From JAAUTT01 sp963846585 (GTDB lineage Bacteria; Bacteroidota; Bacteroidia; Bacteroidales; JAAUTT01), in NCBI GenBank assembly GCA_963846585.1, contig CAWJWO010000001.1:248001-312000 (forward strand): a stretch of DNA of 64,000 nt, in the 5' to 3' direction. Both the position numbers and the translations under genes were made by a program. Below, in pieces: positions 17,621 through 25,794 of this stretch (positions are counted from its first letter, which is position 1; the number at the start of each line of letters is the position of its first letter). The notes beneath the pieces were generated by a model. The model was given only the letters and a program-made list of their open reading frames with translations, did no database searches and was not told the origin of the DNA.

Positions 17621-18955
17621 ATGACCTTTAAATTCGCAAATTTGATTTATACAAAAAACCTTAATTTTATATTGTGTTTAATATTTTCAATAAATTGTTA
17701 TGCCCAATCTCAAAAAATAAAAGAAACGTACCAGGATGGAGAAGAATTTTTTAATTCAAATGATTATAAGGAAGCGGTATTTAATTTTCTTGATATTGTC
17801 AATAAAGGCTATGTAAACGCAAATGTACAGTATAAGATAGGATTTTGTTATTTAAATATCCCTGGCGAGGAAGCAAAAGCTATACCATATCTTGAAGAAG
17901 CCGTCAAAAACATTGCTGTAAAGTATGATAAAAAAAACCTTCAGGAAAAAAAAGCCCCGTTTTATTCGCTTTTTTATCTTGGAAATGCCTATAGGATTGA
18001 TAACCAATTGGATAAAGCACTTGAAGCTTACAATAAATTTGTAAAATCCCCTTCTTATAACGAAAATACTATTAATTTTAACTTCGTCGATAACGAAATA
18101 AAAACCTGCCAACGTGCAAAAATTATTCAGGATTCACCAGTTGATGTAACCTGGATAAATTTGGGCAAACCTATAAATACTTCTTCTTCAGAAACTTATC
18201 CTGTAATTTCAAGAGATGAATCTGTATTGGTATATCTGGAAAGCCTGAAATTTTATAATGCGGTATATTGTTCACACAGATCAGGAGAATTATGGAGTTC
18301 GCCTGAAAATATTAATTCTCAGATAGTTTCTGATGGCGAGTTTTACCCGACTTCTTTATCTAAAGATGGCAATGATCTTTATCTTGTGAAAAAAGATAAA
18401 TCGGGAGGTGATATTTATATTAGTAAATATTCCAATGGCAAATGGAGCGTTGCTAAGCGATTAAACGACAATATCAATACGTCAAAGGATGAAAACTTTG
18501 CATCCATAAGTGCTGACAATCAGGTATTATATTTTTCAAGTAACCGTCATGGTACCATAGGAGGCTATGATATTTTCCGTTCTTTCCGGAAACCTGATGG
18601 TGATTGGGGAAAAGCTGAAAATTTAGGCAAAACCATTAATACAAAAAATGATGAAGTTTGCCCGAGTATTTCATCCGATGGCAAGACCTTGTATTTTAGC
18701 TCTAAAGGTCATTTTAATATGGGTGGATACGATATATTTTATTCCACCTTAAATCAAAATGGCACATGGAGTGAACCAATAAACATTGGTTTTCCAATAA
18801 ACACGACCAATGATGATATTGGGTTTAAGGTACTGGATAATGGAAAATCCGGTTATATTGCAAGAATTGCAAAGGATGGCAATGGAAAAGAAGATATATA
18901 TAAAGTAATTATTAACCATGCTGCCGCTATTACTGATACAATTAGTAGTAAGTAG
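17621..18955 (+). CDS. PorE-like TPR/PD40 protein lacking CRD and OmpA domains
   Basis: 444 residues. Signal sequence in 1-29 (FILCLIFSINCYAQS). TPR helices at about 35-165 (VQYKIGFCYLNIPGEEAKAI) and a PD40 propeller at about 175-435 (SADNQVLYFSSNRHGTIGGY, SSDGKTLYFSSKGHFNMGGY), after which the protein stops without any anchor. It is probably soluble in the periplasm or bound to a partner, perhaps one of its three paralogs. The final codons (ISSK) and the stop TAG are made of the AGTAGTAAGTAGTAAG repeat that fills the next gap, so the original C-terminus may have been changed by repeat sequence. Confidence 0.83.
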   Translation: MTFKFANLIYTKNLNFILCLIFSINCYAQSQKIKETYQDGEEFFNSNDYKEAVFNFLDIVNKGYVNANVQYKIGFCYLNIPGEEAKAIPYLEEAVKNIAVKYDKKNLQEKKAPFYSLFYLGNAYRIDNQLDKALEAYNKFVKSPSYNENTINFNFVDNEIKTCQRAKIIQDSPVDVTWINLGKPINTSSSETYPVISRDESVLVYLESLKFYNAVYCSHRSGELWSSPENINSQIVSDGEFYPTSLSKDGNDLYLVKKDKSGGDIYISKYSNGKWSVAKRLNDNINTSKDENFASISADNQVLYFSSNRHGTIGGYDIFRSFRKPDGDWGKAENLGKTINTKNDEVCPSISSDGKTLYFSSKGHFNMGGYDIFYSTLNQNGTWSEPINIGFPINTTNDDIGFKVLDNGKSGYIARIAKDGNGKEDIYKVIINHAAAITDTISSK

Positions 18956-19179
18956 TAAGTCGTAAGTCGTAAGTAAAAAGAATAAAGTGATGTAGTGATG
19001 AAATTGTTTAATTCAACACCTGCAACCTTTAACCTGCAACCTGAAACGTGCAATATATAAACCTTATAAACCTAATAAACCTTATAAACAAATTAAACGA
19101 TTAATTATATGATTACAAAATATATACTTACGACTTACGACTTACGACTTACGACTAATTTATAATCAATAATAGATTT
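18945..19179. repeat. Inverted pair of AAGTCGT / CTTACGA heptad arrays with inner repeat words
   Basis: AGTAGTAAGTCGTAAGTCGT at 18945-18974 is matched by four CTTACGA units at 19128-19156 on the same strand in complementary sense, so the ends of the gap can pair. Between them lie GTGATGTAGTGATG (18985-19004), CCTGCAACC words (19018-19047) and TATAAACCT words (19056-19092). No gene is present. The CTTACGA word occurs again at 25767-25790. Confidence 0.88.
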
Positions 19180-19716
19180 ATGCAACAACTGGAAGGAACA
19201 ATTGTCCGGCTCCGGGCACCGGAACCTGAAGATTTGGAATTTTTGTACCATTGGGAAAATAATACTGATTTATGGTTGGTTAGCAATACCTTATCGCCCT
19301 TTTCAAGATATACCCTTAAAAAATTTATTGAAGAATCCAATCTTGATATTTATGAAACAAAACAACTAAGGTTCATGATTGATACAAAAGATGATAATGC
19401 CCGTACAGTTGGCACAATTGACCTTTTCGATTTTGAACCCTACCATCATCGTATCGGTATTGGTATTTTAATTGGAGAGGAACCTGACCGGGGAAAAGGT
19501 TTCGCAGATGATGCATTAAAGGTGCTTGTAGAATATGGGTTTTCAGTATTAGGGCTTCACCAGTTTTATAGTAATGTTACTGCAAATAATCAGGCAAGCC
19601 TCCATCTTTTTCAAAATAACGGATTTGAAATTGTAGGAGTAAAAAAGGATTGGCTACGAACATTAGATGGTTGGACCGATGAGTACCTTCTTCAATTAAT
19701 TAAAAAGCACACTTAA
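19180..19716 (+). CDS. GNAT N-acetyltransferase (RimJ/RimL/SpeG type)
   Basis: 178 residues. Opens with GTIVRLRAPEPEDLEFLYHW, the typical RimJ/RimL/SpeG N-terminus. The acetyl-CoA-binding loop is the degenerate form IGEEPDRGKGFADDALKVLV (RGKG for R/Q-x-x-G-x-G/A), followed by HQFYSNVTANNQASLHLFQN and NGFEIVG, the usual C-terminal GNAT strands. It transfers acetyl from acetyl-CoA to an amine; protein N-termini or polyamines are the substrates known for relatives, and the one here is unknown. It converges with and overlaps by 4 bp the opposing HsdR_N-like gene. Confidence 0.85.
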   Translation: MQQLEGTIVRLRAPEPEDLEFLYHWENNTDLWLVSNTLSPFSRYTLKKFIEESNLDIYETKQLRFMIDTKDDNARTVGTIDLFDFEPYHHRIGIGILIGEEPDRGKGFADDALKVLVEYGFSVLGLHQFYSNVTANNQASLHLFQNNGFEIVGVKKDWLRTLDGWTDEYLLQLIKKHT

Positions 19717-20171
19717 AAAATATTGAGATCCTTATATACCGGAATTTCTTTCAAAAAAACTGAAGTTTTATTGTCATTATCAATTTTGCAGCAAAAATGC
19801 TGCAACCCATTTGTTACTATAATATATTCAAGTTTGTAAGATAAGTTGTACCTGAGTATTTGATCAAAAACAAAATTGTCAATTTTTACTGTTGATGCTT
19901 TACATTCAATCATCATAAGAGGTTTGCCATTTTTTTCATAAATAAGTATATCGGTCCGTTTATTAGTATTATACAGTGAAAAAGTAGTTTCCAATGACAT
20001 TAAAGAAAGCGGGTATTCCTTTTCTTCATTTAAATAACGTACCACGTTTTGACGTACCCATTCTTCCGGAGTTAAAGCCACATATTTTCTGCGTATTACA
20101 TCAAATATATAATTTCTTCCTTTTATTAATTTAAATTTAAAATAATATATTGGTAAATTTAGTGCGTCCAT
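19713..20171 (-). CDS. Stand-alone type I restriction HsdR_N-like (PD-(D/E)XK) domain protein
   Basis: 152 residues. The core KRTDILIYEKNGKPLMMIEC followed by KA is the D-x(n)-E-x-K nuclease motif of the HsdR N-terminal family (HSDR_N_2), preceded by TPEEWVRQNVVRYL. In Bacteroidota this small protein is encoded beside holA in the divergent arrangement seen here, with no specificity or methylase genes, so it is not part of a restriction system. Whether it cuts DNA is unknown; linkage with the polymerase delta subunit hints at a DNA maintenance role (inference). Cytoplasmic, no signal. Confidence 0.83.
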   Translation of the reverse strand: MDALNLPIYYFKFKLIKGRNYIFDVIRRKYVALTPEEWVRQNVVRYLNEEKEYPLSLMSLETTFSLYNTNKRTDILIYEKNGKPLMMIECKASTVKIDNFVFDQILRYNLSYKLEYIIVTNGLQHFCCKIDNDNKTSVFLKEIPVYKDLNIF

Positions 20172-20245
20172 AATAGTGCATGGTAATTAGTGCTTAGTGC
20201 TTAGTAATTTATAGGTTGTAAAGGTTGTAAAATTAAATTTCAATT
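20172..20245. repeat. Short TTAGTGC array in the divergent HsdR_N-like / holA gap
   Basis: 20172-20209 contains AGTGCATGG and TTAGTGCTTAGTGCTTAG, the complement of the AGCACTA heptad word, followed by GGTTGTAAAGGTTGTAAA (20214-20231). No recognisable promoter for either gene could be picked out inside these repeats. Confidence 0.6.
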
Positions 20246-21247
20246 ATGAATTTTGATGAAATATTAAATGATTTAAAGAATAAAATTTATAAGCCCGTTT
20301 ATTTTCTAATGGGAGATGAAACATATTTTATTGATCAATTAACTGACTACATTGCTAATAATGTATTAACTGAAATGGAAAAAGCCTTTAACCAGATCAT
20401 ATTGTACGGTCAAAATGTTGATTCAGCTTCAGTTATTGTTACATCGCGAAGGTTTCCAATGATGGCTAAGTATCAGGTTGTGATAGTTAAGGAAGCTCAA
20501 AATATGAAAGAAATAGAAAACCTGGTTCAATATTGTGAAAATCCCCATAAATCTACAATACTTGTCATTAATTATAAATACAAAACACTTGAAAAACGTA
20601 AAAAATTATACACCGCCCTTCAAAAAAATGCTGTTATTTTCAATTCGGAAAAGCTTTATGACGATAAAGTCCCAAACTGGATAAGTAAATACTTAAGCCA
20701 AAATGGCTATTCAATTACACCGGAGGCAGCAGCCTTATTAACTGATTTTGTAGGTAATGATTTGGGAAAAATTGTTAATGAGCTTACAAAGCTTATTATT
20801 ACTCTTACAAATAATGATAAAAATATAACATCTGACAAAATTGAAAAATATACTGGCATAAGTAAGGAATTTAATAATTTCGAATTACAAAAAGCATTGA
20901 TAGCCAGGGACGTGATAAAAGCTAACCGGATTATTAATTATTTTGCGAAAAACCCTATAGATAATCCAATAGTTATTACAATTTCTACCTTATTTTCCTT
21001 TTTTTCAAAAATATTCACATATCATTTTTTAAAAGATAAATCAAAAGGAAATGTAGCATCTGCTTTAAAAATTCATCCTTATTTTGTTGCCGAATATGAA
21101 TTGGCGGCACGCCGTTATAATCCTGCAAAATTGGTTTATATTATTTCAGCTCTGAGGGAATGTGATACAAGATCAAAAGGCATTGGAAATGTGTCAGTTT
21201 CCGATAATGACTTACTTAAAGAATTAATATTTAAAATTATACATTAA
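20246..21247 (+). CDS. holA: DNA polymerase III delta subunit
   Basis: 333 residues, normal length. The delta subunit is the wrench of the clamp loader that opens the beta clamp. The N-terminal signature is NKIYKPVYFLMGDETYFIDQ followed by LTDYI; then RRFPMMAKYQVVIVKEAQNM, VINYKYKTLEKRKKLY, and in the C-terminal part IVNELTKLIITL and FNNFELQKALIARD. It has the degenerate ATPase fold without Walker A, as expected for delta. Single gene divergent from the HsdR_N-like gene. The stop is followed directly by repeat arrays. Confidence 0.9.
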   Translation: MNFDEILNDLKNKIYKPVYFLMGDETYFIDQLTDYIANNVLTEMEKAFNQIILYGQNVDSASVIVTSRRFPMMAKYQVVIVKEAQNMKEIENLVQYCENPHKSTILVINYKYKTLEKRKKLYTALQKNAVIFNSEKLYDDKVPNWISKYLSQNGYSITPEAAALLTDFVGNDLGKIVNELTKLIITLTNNDKNITSDKIEKYTGISKEFNNFELQKALIARDVIKANRIINYFAKNPIDNPIVITISTLFSFFSKIFTYHFLKDKSKGNVASALKIHPYFVAEYELAARRYNPAKLVYIISALRECDTRSKGIGNVSVSDNDLLKELIFKIIH

Positions 21248-21270
21248 AATAGAGCCAAGAGCCAGGACTT

Positions 21271-21380
21271 GAGACGTGAAAGGACGTGAAAGGACGTGAA
21301 AGGACGTGAAAGGACGTGAAAGGACGTGAAAGGACGTGAAAGGACGTGAAAAGACGTGAAAGGACGTTAAAAGACGTGAA
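21271..21380. repeat. 10-nt tandem array (AGGACGTGAA) x 11
   Basis: Eleven nearly perfect 10-nt units run from 21271 to 21380, with changes only at the ends (GAGACGTGAA first, AGGACGTTAA and AAGACGTGAA last). The same unit occurs at 42999-43050, where it encodes the end of hydE. More degenerate forms are at 33725-33770 and, inverted, 48278-48315. The array is nested between GAGCCAAGAGCCAGG (21252-21266) and its inverted partner at 21409-21488. Confidence 0.93.
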
Positions 21381-21408
21381 ACATTAATTATGAAAATTGT
21401 GAAAATAG

Positions 21409-21488
21409 TCTTGGTTCTTGGTTCTTGGTTCTTGATTCTTGGTTCTTGGTTCTTGATTCTTGGTTCCTGGTTCTTGGTACATGGCTCT
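21409..21488. repeat. Heptad array GGTTCTT (inverted partner of 21252-21266)
   Basis: About eleven 7-nt units GGTTCTT/GATTCTT/GGTTCCT in register, ending GGTACATGGCTCT. With AGAGCCAAGAGCCAGG just after holA it forms an inverted pair enclosing the 10-nt array, so the whole gap 21248-21505 can fold back. An antisense open frame of 93 codons across it is an artefact of the repeats. Confidence 0.9.
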
Positions 21489-21505
21489 AAAAATAAATAA
21501 AACAT

Positions 21506-22120
21506 ATGACTACAATAATAATTATAATTACGTCCATCATTTCTTATATGGCATTCAATAACAGGACTATATTCTCAAAATTGATGCTAAACCCATACAG
21601 GGTCCATCACAACAGGGAATATTACAGGTTACTTACTCACGGATTTGTTCATGCTGATTGGATGCATTTAATTGTGAATATGTTGGTTTTTTATTCTTTT
21701 GGTTCAGTAGTGGAATATAATTTTCATGGCCTTGAGGAAGCAGGATACCTGCATTATGCAAATCTCTCGTATGTATTTATGTATTTAGTTTCTATAATTA
21801 TTTCATCGTTAACTACTTTTATAAAACATAGGAATCATGATTTCTATAACTCTGTTGGAGCCTCAGGAGCAGTTTCAGCAGTTCTTTTTTGCTCAATTTT
21901 TTTTTCTCCGCTTAATAAAGTCCTTTTGTTTGCAGTTGTGCCTATTCCGGGTATTATTTTTGGCCCGTTGTATTTAGTATATTGTTATTATATGAGCAAA
22001 CGAAATGCTGATAATATTAATCACGATGCACATTTTATAGGTGCTTTATTCGGATTTATTTTTCCACTGATGATAAAGTTTGATTTGATATATATTTTTA
22101 CCAGCCAGTTGTTTAATTAG
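21506..22120 (+). CDS. Rhomboid intramembrane serine protease
   Basis: 204 residues with six hydrophobic segments. Catalytic serine S120 is in GASG (SVGASGAVSAVLFCS) and catalytic histidine H176 in AHFIGALFGF. The membrane-entry motif HADWMHLIVNMLVFYSFGS corresponds to the HxxxN region of loop 1 and TM2. Rhomboids cleave transmembrane substrates within the inner membrane; the substrate is unknown. The TAG stop (22118-22120) forms the first bases of the TAGTGCATAGTGC array, so the gene end touches the repeat. Confidence 0.9.
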   Translation: MTTIIIIITSIISYMAFNNRTIFSKLMLNPYRVHHNREYYRLLTHGFVHADWMHLIVNMLVFYSFGSVVEYNFHGLEEAGYLHYANLSYVFMYLVSIIISSLTTFIKHRNHDFYNSVGASGAVSAVLFCSIFFSPLNKVLLFAVVPIPGIIFGPLYLVYCYYMSKRNADNINHDAHFIGALFGFIFPLMIKFDLIYIFTSQLFN

Positions 22121-22412
22121 TGCATAGTGCTTAGTGCATAGTGCTTGGTAAAAATTCTTATAAATGGAACACATCTTATACAAAGTGCATAGTGCTTAGT
22201 GCATAGTGCATGGTGCTTAGAATTGATTCTTTGATACAGTTATAACCATATTGTACAAATTAACTTTTTTTTAAATTATTAGTTTTGATAAAATTAATTT
22301 TATGAACTTAATAATTTATTTTGTTTATTATATTATTTATAACTATGTAAGTACTAAGCATTACGAACTAAGCACTAAGCACTAAGCACTAAGCACTAAG
22401 CACTAAGCACTA
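22119..22412. repeat. Inverted heptad arrays TAGTGCT / AGCACTA between rhomboid and gmhB-like genes
   Basis: 22119-22150 and 22186-22220 contain TAGTGCATAGTGCTTAGTGC words. After about 130 bp of AT-rich sequence, six perfect AGCACTA units (22371-22412) in the opposite sense lead to the ATG at 22415 with only two bases between. The two sides are complementary and could form a hairpin hiding the start codon region. No gene lies in between. Confidence 0.92.
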
Positions 22413-22414
22413 TT

Positions 22415-22897
22415 ATGAACAAAGCGGTTTTTCTTGACAGGGATGGAATTGTAAATGTTGAACGCGGAGAGTACACCTGGAGAATAGTTGATTTTCAGTT
22501 TACTATTGGGTTAATTGATTTTATTCGTGAAGTACAATTTAAAAAATACCTGGTAATTATAATTTCTAACCAGGGTGGAGTAGGTAAAGGTTTATTCTCA
22601 ATAAATGATGTTGACCTTTTACATAAACATTTGATTGATCGTTTAGCCGAAAACAACCTTGTTCTTACAGATATATACTATTGTCCGCATCATCCTGATT
22701 TTGGCAGATGCCTTTGCAGAAAACCGGAACCACTATTATTGGAAAAAGCAATATCCAGATATAATATTGATGTCGAAAAATCGTATTTTATAGGTGATAG
22801 TCAGCGCGATGTGGATGCCGGCAAAAAAGTTGATGTAAATACTATTTTAGTGCACCCTAATTCAGATTTGCGGGATTATCTATCTTTAATCATTTAG
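22415..22897 (+). CDS. gmhB: HAD-IIIA phosphatase, D-glycero-manno-heptose-1,7-bisphosphate 7-phosphatase-like
   Basis: 160 residues. HAD motif 1 FLDRDGIVN has the nucleophile D8 and acid D10; motif 2 VIIISNQGGVGKG; motif 3/4 KPEPLLLEKA and FIGDSQRDVDAGKKV. The structural zinc loop CPHHPDFGRCLC followed by RKP (Cys-x-His ... Cys-x-Cys) is characteristic of GmhB and the related histidinol phosphatases. GmhB removes the C7 phosphate in ADP-heptose synthesis for lipopolysaccharide. No gmhA or hldE genes are nearby, so a histidinol-phosphate or other sugar phosphatase role remains possible. The start codon follows an AGCACTA array by 2 bp. Confidence 0.85.
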   Translation: MNKAVFLDRDGIVNVERGEYTWRIVDFQFTIGLIDFIREVQFKKYLVIIISNQGGVGKGLFSINDVDLLHKHLIDRLAENNLVLTDIYYCPHHPDFGRCLCRKPEPLLLEKAISRYNIDVEKSYFIGDSQRDVDAGKKVDVNTILVHPNSDLRDYLSLII

Positions 22898-22920
22898 ACT
22901 TTGCAACTAACAACCAACAA

Positions 22921-23508
22921 CTAATTTAGGCTGGGATTTTCCGGATAATTCTGCCATATCTTATATTTTTCACCAAGCTGGTTAACAGTATTTTTCCATA
23001 AATTATCCGACACATTCATTATCTGAGATTGATTTATTTCAGTAACCAACCATGAATTTTGATCCAGCTCATTTTCAAGTTGTCCTGCCTGCCAACCAGA
23101 ATAACCCAGAAAAAATCGAATCTGAATCGCATTTAATTCCCCTGAACTAACTAATTCTTTCATAATTTCAAAGTTTCCACCCCAATAAACATTCTCAATT
23201 ATATGAACAGAATTTGGAATTAAGTTCCCAACAGTATGTAAATAATGGATAGTATTAGTGCTTACAGGACCTCCGATTGAAACACTGGCACCAAATTTGG
23301 GGAAATCGTTGATAACTTCGCTGGCTTTTATTTCCAAAGGTTTATTTAATACAAAACCTACTGCGCCATCTGAAGAATGTTCAGTCAACAAAACAAGCGA
23401 CCGTTTAAAATAGGTATCCTTAAGAAATGGTTCTGAAACAAGTACTCGTCCTTTTTTGGGAGCAACCTTGTTATATTCTATCTTGAATATGTTAATGTCC
23501 AGTTCCAT
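22921..23508 (-). CDS. yqgE: YqgE/AlgH family protein
   Basis: 195 residues. Characteristic motifs are KGRVLVSEPFLKDTYFKRS, VLLTEHSSDGAVGFVLNKPL, VSIGGPVSTNTIHYLHT, NVYWGGNFEIMKELV and RFFLGYSGWQAGQLENEL followed by SWLV. This widespread cytoplasmic family has a known fold but no settled biochemical function; AlgH was first linked to alginate regulation in Pseudomonas. Convergent with the gmhB-like gene (23-bp gap). A weak TATATTTT -7-like element is upstream (about 23539-23546). Confidence 0.9.
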   Translation of the reverse strand: MELDINIFKIEYNKVAPKKGRVLVSEPFLKDTYFKRSLVLLTEHSSDGAVGFVLNKPLEIKASEVINDFPKFGASVSIGGPVSTNTIHYLHTVGNLIPNSVHIIENVYWGGNFEIMKELVSSGELNAIQIRFFLGYSGWQAGQLENELDQNSWLVTEINQSQIMNVSDNLWKNTVNQLGEKYKIWQNYPENPSLN

Positions 23509-23648
23509 AAATTGTAACTTGAAATTTGCCTAAAATATACAAAAAATAATTCGAAAAATGTACCATTTCACCTAATTATTTAATTTGCAAGTAGCAGAAA
23601 AGATAGAGTACAATTTGGAAAATATTAAACATATCATTATTAATAAGA

Positions 23649-23804
23649 TGAATTAAGGGTTAAATATTGATATTAAATTTACCACTAAGGTACACTAAGT
23701 AAATCACTAAGGTACACAAAGGATAATTGATATACTTTGATTGCATCATTTAAAATGATTTGTTCCTTTGTGTTACTTTGCGTAAACCTTTGTGATCTTT
23801 GTGT
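23649..23804. repeat. Palindromic dispersed element, copy 1 (ACCAC...CACAAAGG / CCTTTGTG)
   Basis: Left arm words (ACCACTAAGGTACACTAAG, TCACTAAGGTACACAAAGGA) are complementary to right arm words (GTTCCTTTGTGTTACTTTG, AACCTTTGTGATCTTTGTG). A second copy in the same orientation is at 44534-44694, including a shared GAATTAAGGGT before the left arm. It is about 155 bp with no coding capacity, like a REP or MITE-type element. The rest of the 23509-23861 gap has no gene. Confidence 0.85.
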
Positions 23805-23861
23805 TTTAAATTTTTTAACTTTTAACAGGCAATAGTCATTCCTTACCTTCTTTACCTTCCC

Positions 23862-25592
23862 TTACCTTCCTTTATATTCCTTTTCTTTTCTACCTTCTTC
23901 CATTCTGCTGTTTTTAATGCTGTAGCTGAAATAGATTATTAACCCGATAACAAGCCATATCAAAAAACGGGCCCAGTTAGTAACCCCTAATTCTGTCATT
24001 AAGTATAAATTAATTATTAGCCCAAGTACAGGTATTAAGGAATAGTTTTTAATAAATGTCAGGTAAGTTACATATATACAAATGATTAAAAATAATATGG
24101 CCGGCATTTTATGTTTTATGGTATTCCAGCCTCCTGAAAAATCAATAAATGATTTAAAATTTTGAGGGTAAAATATCAGTATACATAATATTATTAAAAT
24201 AAATATGAAAAGCAATATGTATTTCCCATTAATATAAGGCAGATGAAAATATCTGTCTTTTTGGTTTGTATCAGGTTTCAATGATAAAACTCCTGCACAA
24301 ACAATAACGAAAGCAAATAACGTTCCAATACTCGTGAGATCTGTTACTTCAGTCATATTCATAAATAATGACGGGATACCTACAACGATGCCTGTAATTA
24401 TAGTCGAAAAACCTGGAGTTTTGTATCTGTGATGAATAGAAGAAAATTTAGCAGGCAGCAGACCGTCACGGCTCATACTCATCCATATACGGGGTTGTCC
24501 AACCTGGAACACTAATAATACGCTTGCCATTGCGATAATGGCGCTAAAGGATATAATGCCTGAAATCCAGTTTAAATGATGTTTCGAAAATACAAATGAA
24601 AGCGGGTCGCCAACAGCTAATTCATTATATTTAACCATACCTGTTAGGACTAAAGTTACACATATATACAGTATAGTACATATCAAAAGCGAAAGTATCA
24701 TTGCTTTTGGAAGATCGCGTTGCGGACTGTTACATTCTTCGCTGGTAGTTGATATAGCATCGAAACCTATATAAGCAAAAAATACTGCGGAAATTCCTTT
24801 TAATACCCCACTAAGCCCGTTTGGCGCAAAAGGAACCCAGTTGGCCGGATTAACATAAAATGCTCCAATTGAAATCACTATTATTATTACAATAATTTTT
24901 ATTATTACCATTAAGTTGGCAGCTTTCTTGGTTTCCTTTATTCCAATAAATACAAGCCAAGTTATAATACAAGTAATTAAAAATGCGGGGATGTTCGCAA
25001 CTATACGCAACGTACCTATAACAGGCGCATTAGTCCATGCCTGGCATGAATACTTTAAATATTCCGGAACTGCATTGCCGTGTTTTATTAATTCTGCTGC
25101 CTTTTCATATCCTCTAAAAGCACTTAAATAATCAATTGTAAGATATTTAGGAATATGTATATTAAAACCACTTAAAAAAGATGTAAAATAATCACTCCAA
25201 GAAATAGCTACAGCAATGTTCCCTACAGAATATTCCATAAGCAGCGTCCAACCTACGATCCATGCAATAAGTTCACCCAATGATACATATGCATATGTAT
25301 ATGCACTCCCGCTTATGGGTACGCGTGAGGCAAATTCAGCATAACACATTGCTGAAAAACCACAGGCTACAGCAGTAAAAATAAATAACAGCGATACAGC
25401 AGGACCTCCGCTGGCACTTGCATTACCGATAGTACCAAAAATACCTGCCCCGATTATAGCTGCAATTGAAAGAGATGTCAGGTCCCTTAAAGTTAAATTT
25501 CTGTTAAGAGAACCTTTTTCACCCTCACTCTTTTGAGCATCTGCCAATAAGTTTTCGATATTTTTTTTCCTGGAGACCTGGCTAATATTCAC
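23862..25592 (-). CDS. APC-family amino acid permease
   Basis: 576 residues with 14 or so hydrophobic segments. The start is a GTG at 25592; no in-frame ATG is close. The consensus region of TM1 (LTSLSIAAIIGAGIFGTIGN) with G-A-G substrate-backbone-binding residues, TM6 (SAVFFAYIGFDAISTTSEEC), and VGQPRIWMSMSRDGLLP followed by FSSIHHRYKTP mark the cationic-amino-acid-transporter branch (CAT/YfnA-like). It sits in the inner membrane and imports or exchanges amino acids with cation or substrate coupling; specificity is not readable. The C-terminus is a basic tail (NSRMEEGRKEKEYKGR) encoded by CCTTCC/TTTACC-rich sequence next to a repeat. Confidence 0.9.
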   Translation of the reverse strand: MNISQVSRKKNIENLLADAQKSEGEKGSLNRNLTLRDLTSLSIAAIIGAGIFGTIGNASASGGPAVSLLFIFTAVACGFSAMCYAEFASRVPISGSAYTYAYVSLGELIAWIVGWTLLMEYSVGNIAVAISWSDYFTSFLSGFNIHIPKYLTIDYLSAFRGYEKAAELIKHGNAVPEYLKYSCQAWTNAPVIGTLRIVANIPAFLITCIITWLVFIGIKETKKAANLMVIIKIIVIIIVISIGAFYVNPANWVPFAPNGLSGVLKGISAVFFAYIGFDAISTTSEECNSPQRDLPKAMILSLLICTILYICVTLVLTGMVKYNELAVGDPLSFVFSKHHLNWISGIISFSAIIAMASVLLVFQVGQPRIWMSMSRDGLLPAKFSSIHHRYKTPGFSTIITGIVVGIPSLFMNMTEVTDLTSIGTLFAFVIVCAGVLSLKPDTNQKDRYFHLPYINGKYILLFIFILIILCILIFYPQNFKSFIDFSGGWNTIKHKMPAILFLIICIYVTYLTFIKNYSLIPVLGLIINLYLMTELGVTNWARFLIWLVIGLIIYFSYSIKNSRMEEGRKEKEYKGR

Positions 25593-25617
25593 AACTTGTT
25601 GTTATTTTGGTATCCGG

Positions 25618-25648
25618 TAAAAGTATAGAAAATGTGCAAATGTGCAAA
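25618..25648 (-). promoter_or_regulatory. Promoter of the amino acid permease gene
   Basis: On the minus strand TTTG (25645-25648), 19 nt, TACTTTTA (25618-25625; 7 of 8 to TAnnTTTG). The start point would be near 25611, leaving a leader of about 18 nt before the GTG. The -33 sequence is duplicated in a CAAATGTG direct repeat (second TTTG at 25637-25640). Confidence 0.5.
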
Positions 25649-25674
25649 TGTGACATGAAAAAAGGTCGAGTCAT

Positions 25675-25794
25675 TATTAACCCCAACCCCATAAAAAGGG
25701 GCCATAACTATATTCTGACTTCTACCTTTTATCTTTTATCTTTTATCTTTTATCTTATCACTTTTTACTTACGACTTACGACTTACGACAAATT
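25675..25794. repeat. CCCCAACCCC element (single arm) followed by TTTTATC and CTTACGA arrays
   Basis: 25675-25709 reads TTAACCCCAACCCCATAAAA and AGGGGCCATAAC, nearly identical to the left arm of the palindromic element at 38546-38713. Four TTTTATC heptads follow (25727-25756), then CTTACGA heptads (25766-25790) that end 4 bp before the stop codon of the opposing E1 gene. Confidence 0.85.

Noticed and set aside
19713..20171. Part of a type I restriction system
   Set aside because: No HsdM, HsdS or helicase region; only the small N-terminal-like domain is present.
21224..21505. Antisense open frame of 93 codons over the GACGTGAAAG and GGTTCTT arrays
   Set aside because: The peptide is only the translation of the tandem repeats (repeating KNQEPRI and SRPFTSFHVL words) and has no independent support.
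22151..22370. Small RNA or riboswitch before the gmhB-like gene
   Set aside because: AT-rich sequence bounded by inverted heptad arrays; no conserved riboswitch core or other structure could be recognised by eye.
21271..22412. Possible CRISPR array
   Set aside because: Units are 7-10 nt and directly contiguous; there are no 20-40 bp spacers and no cas genes.
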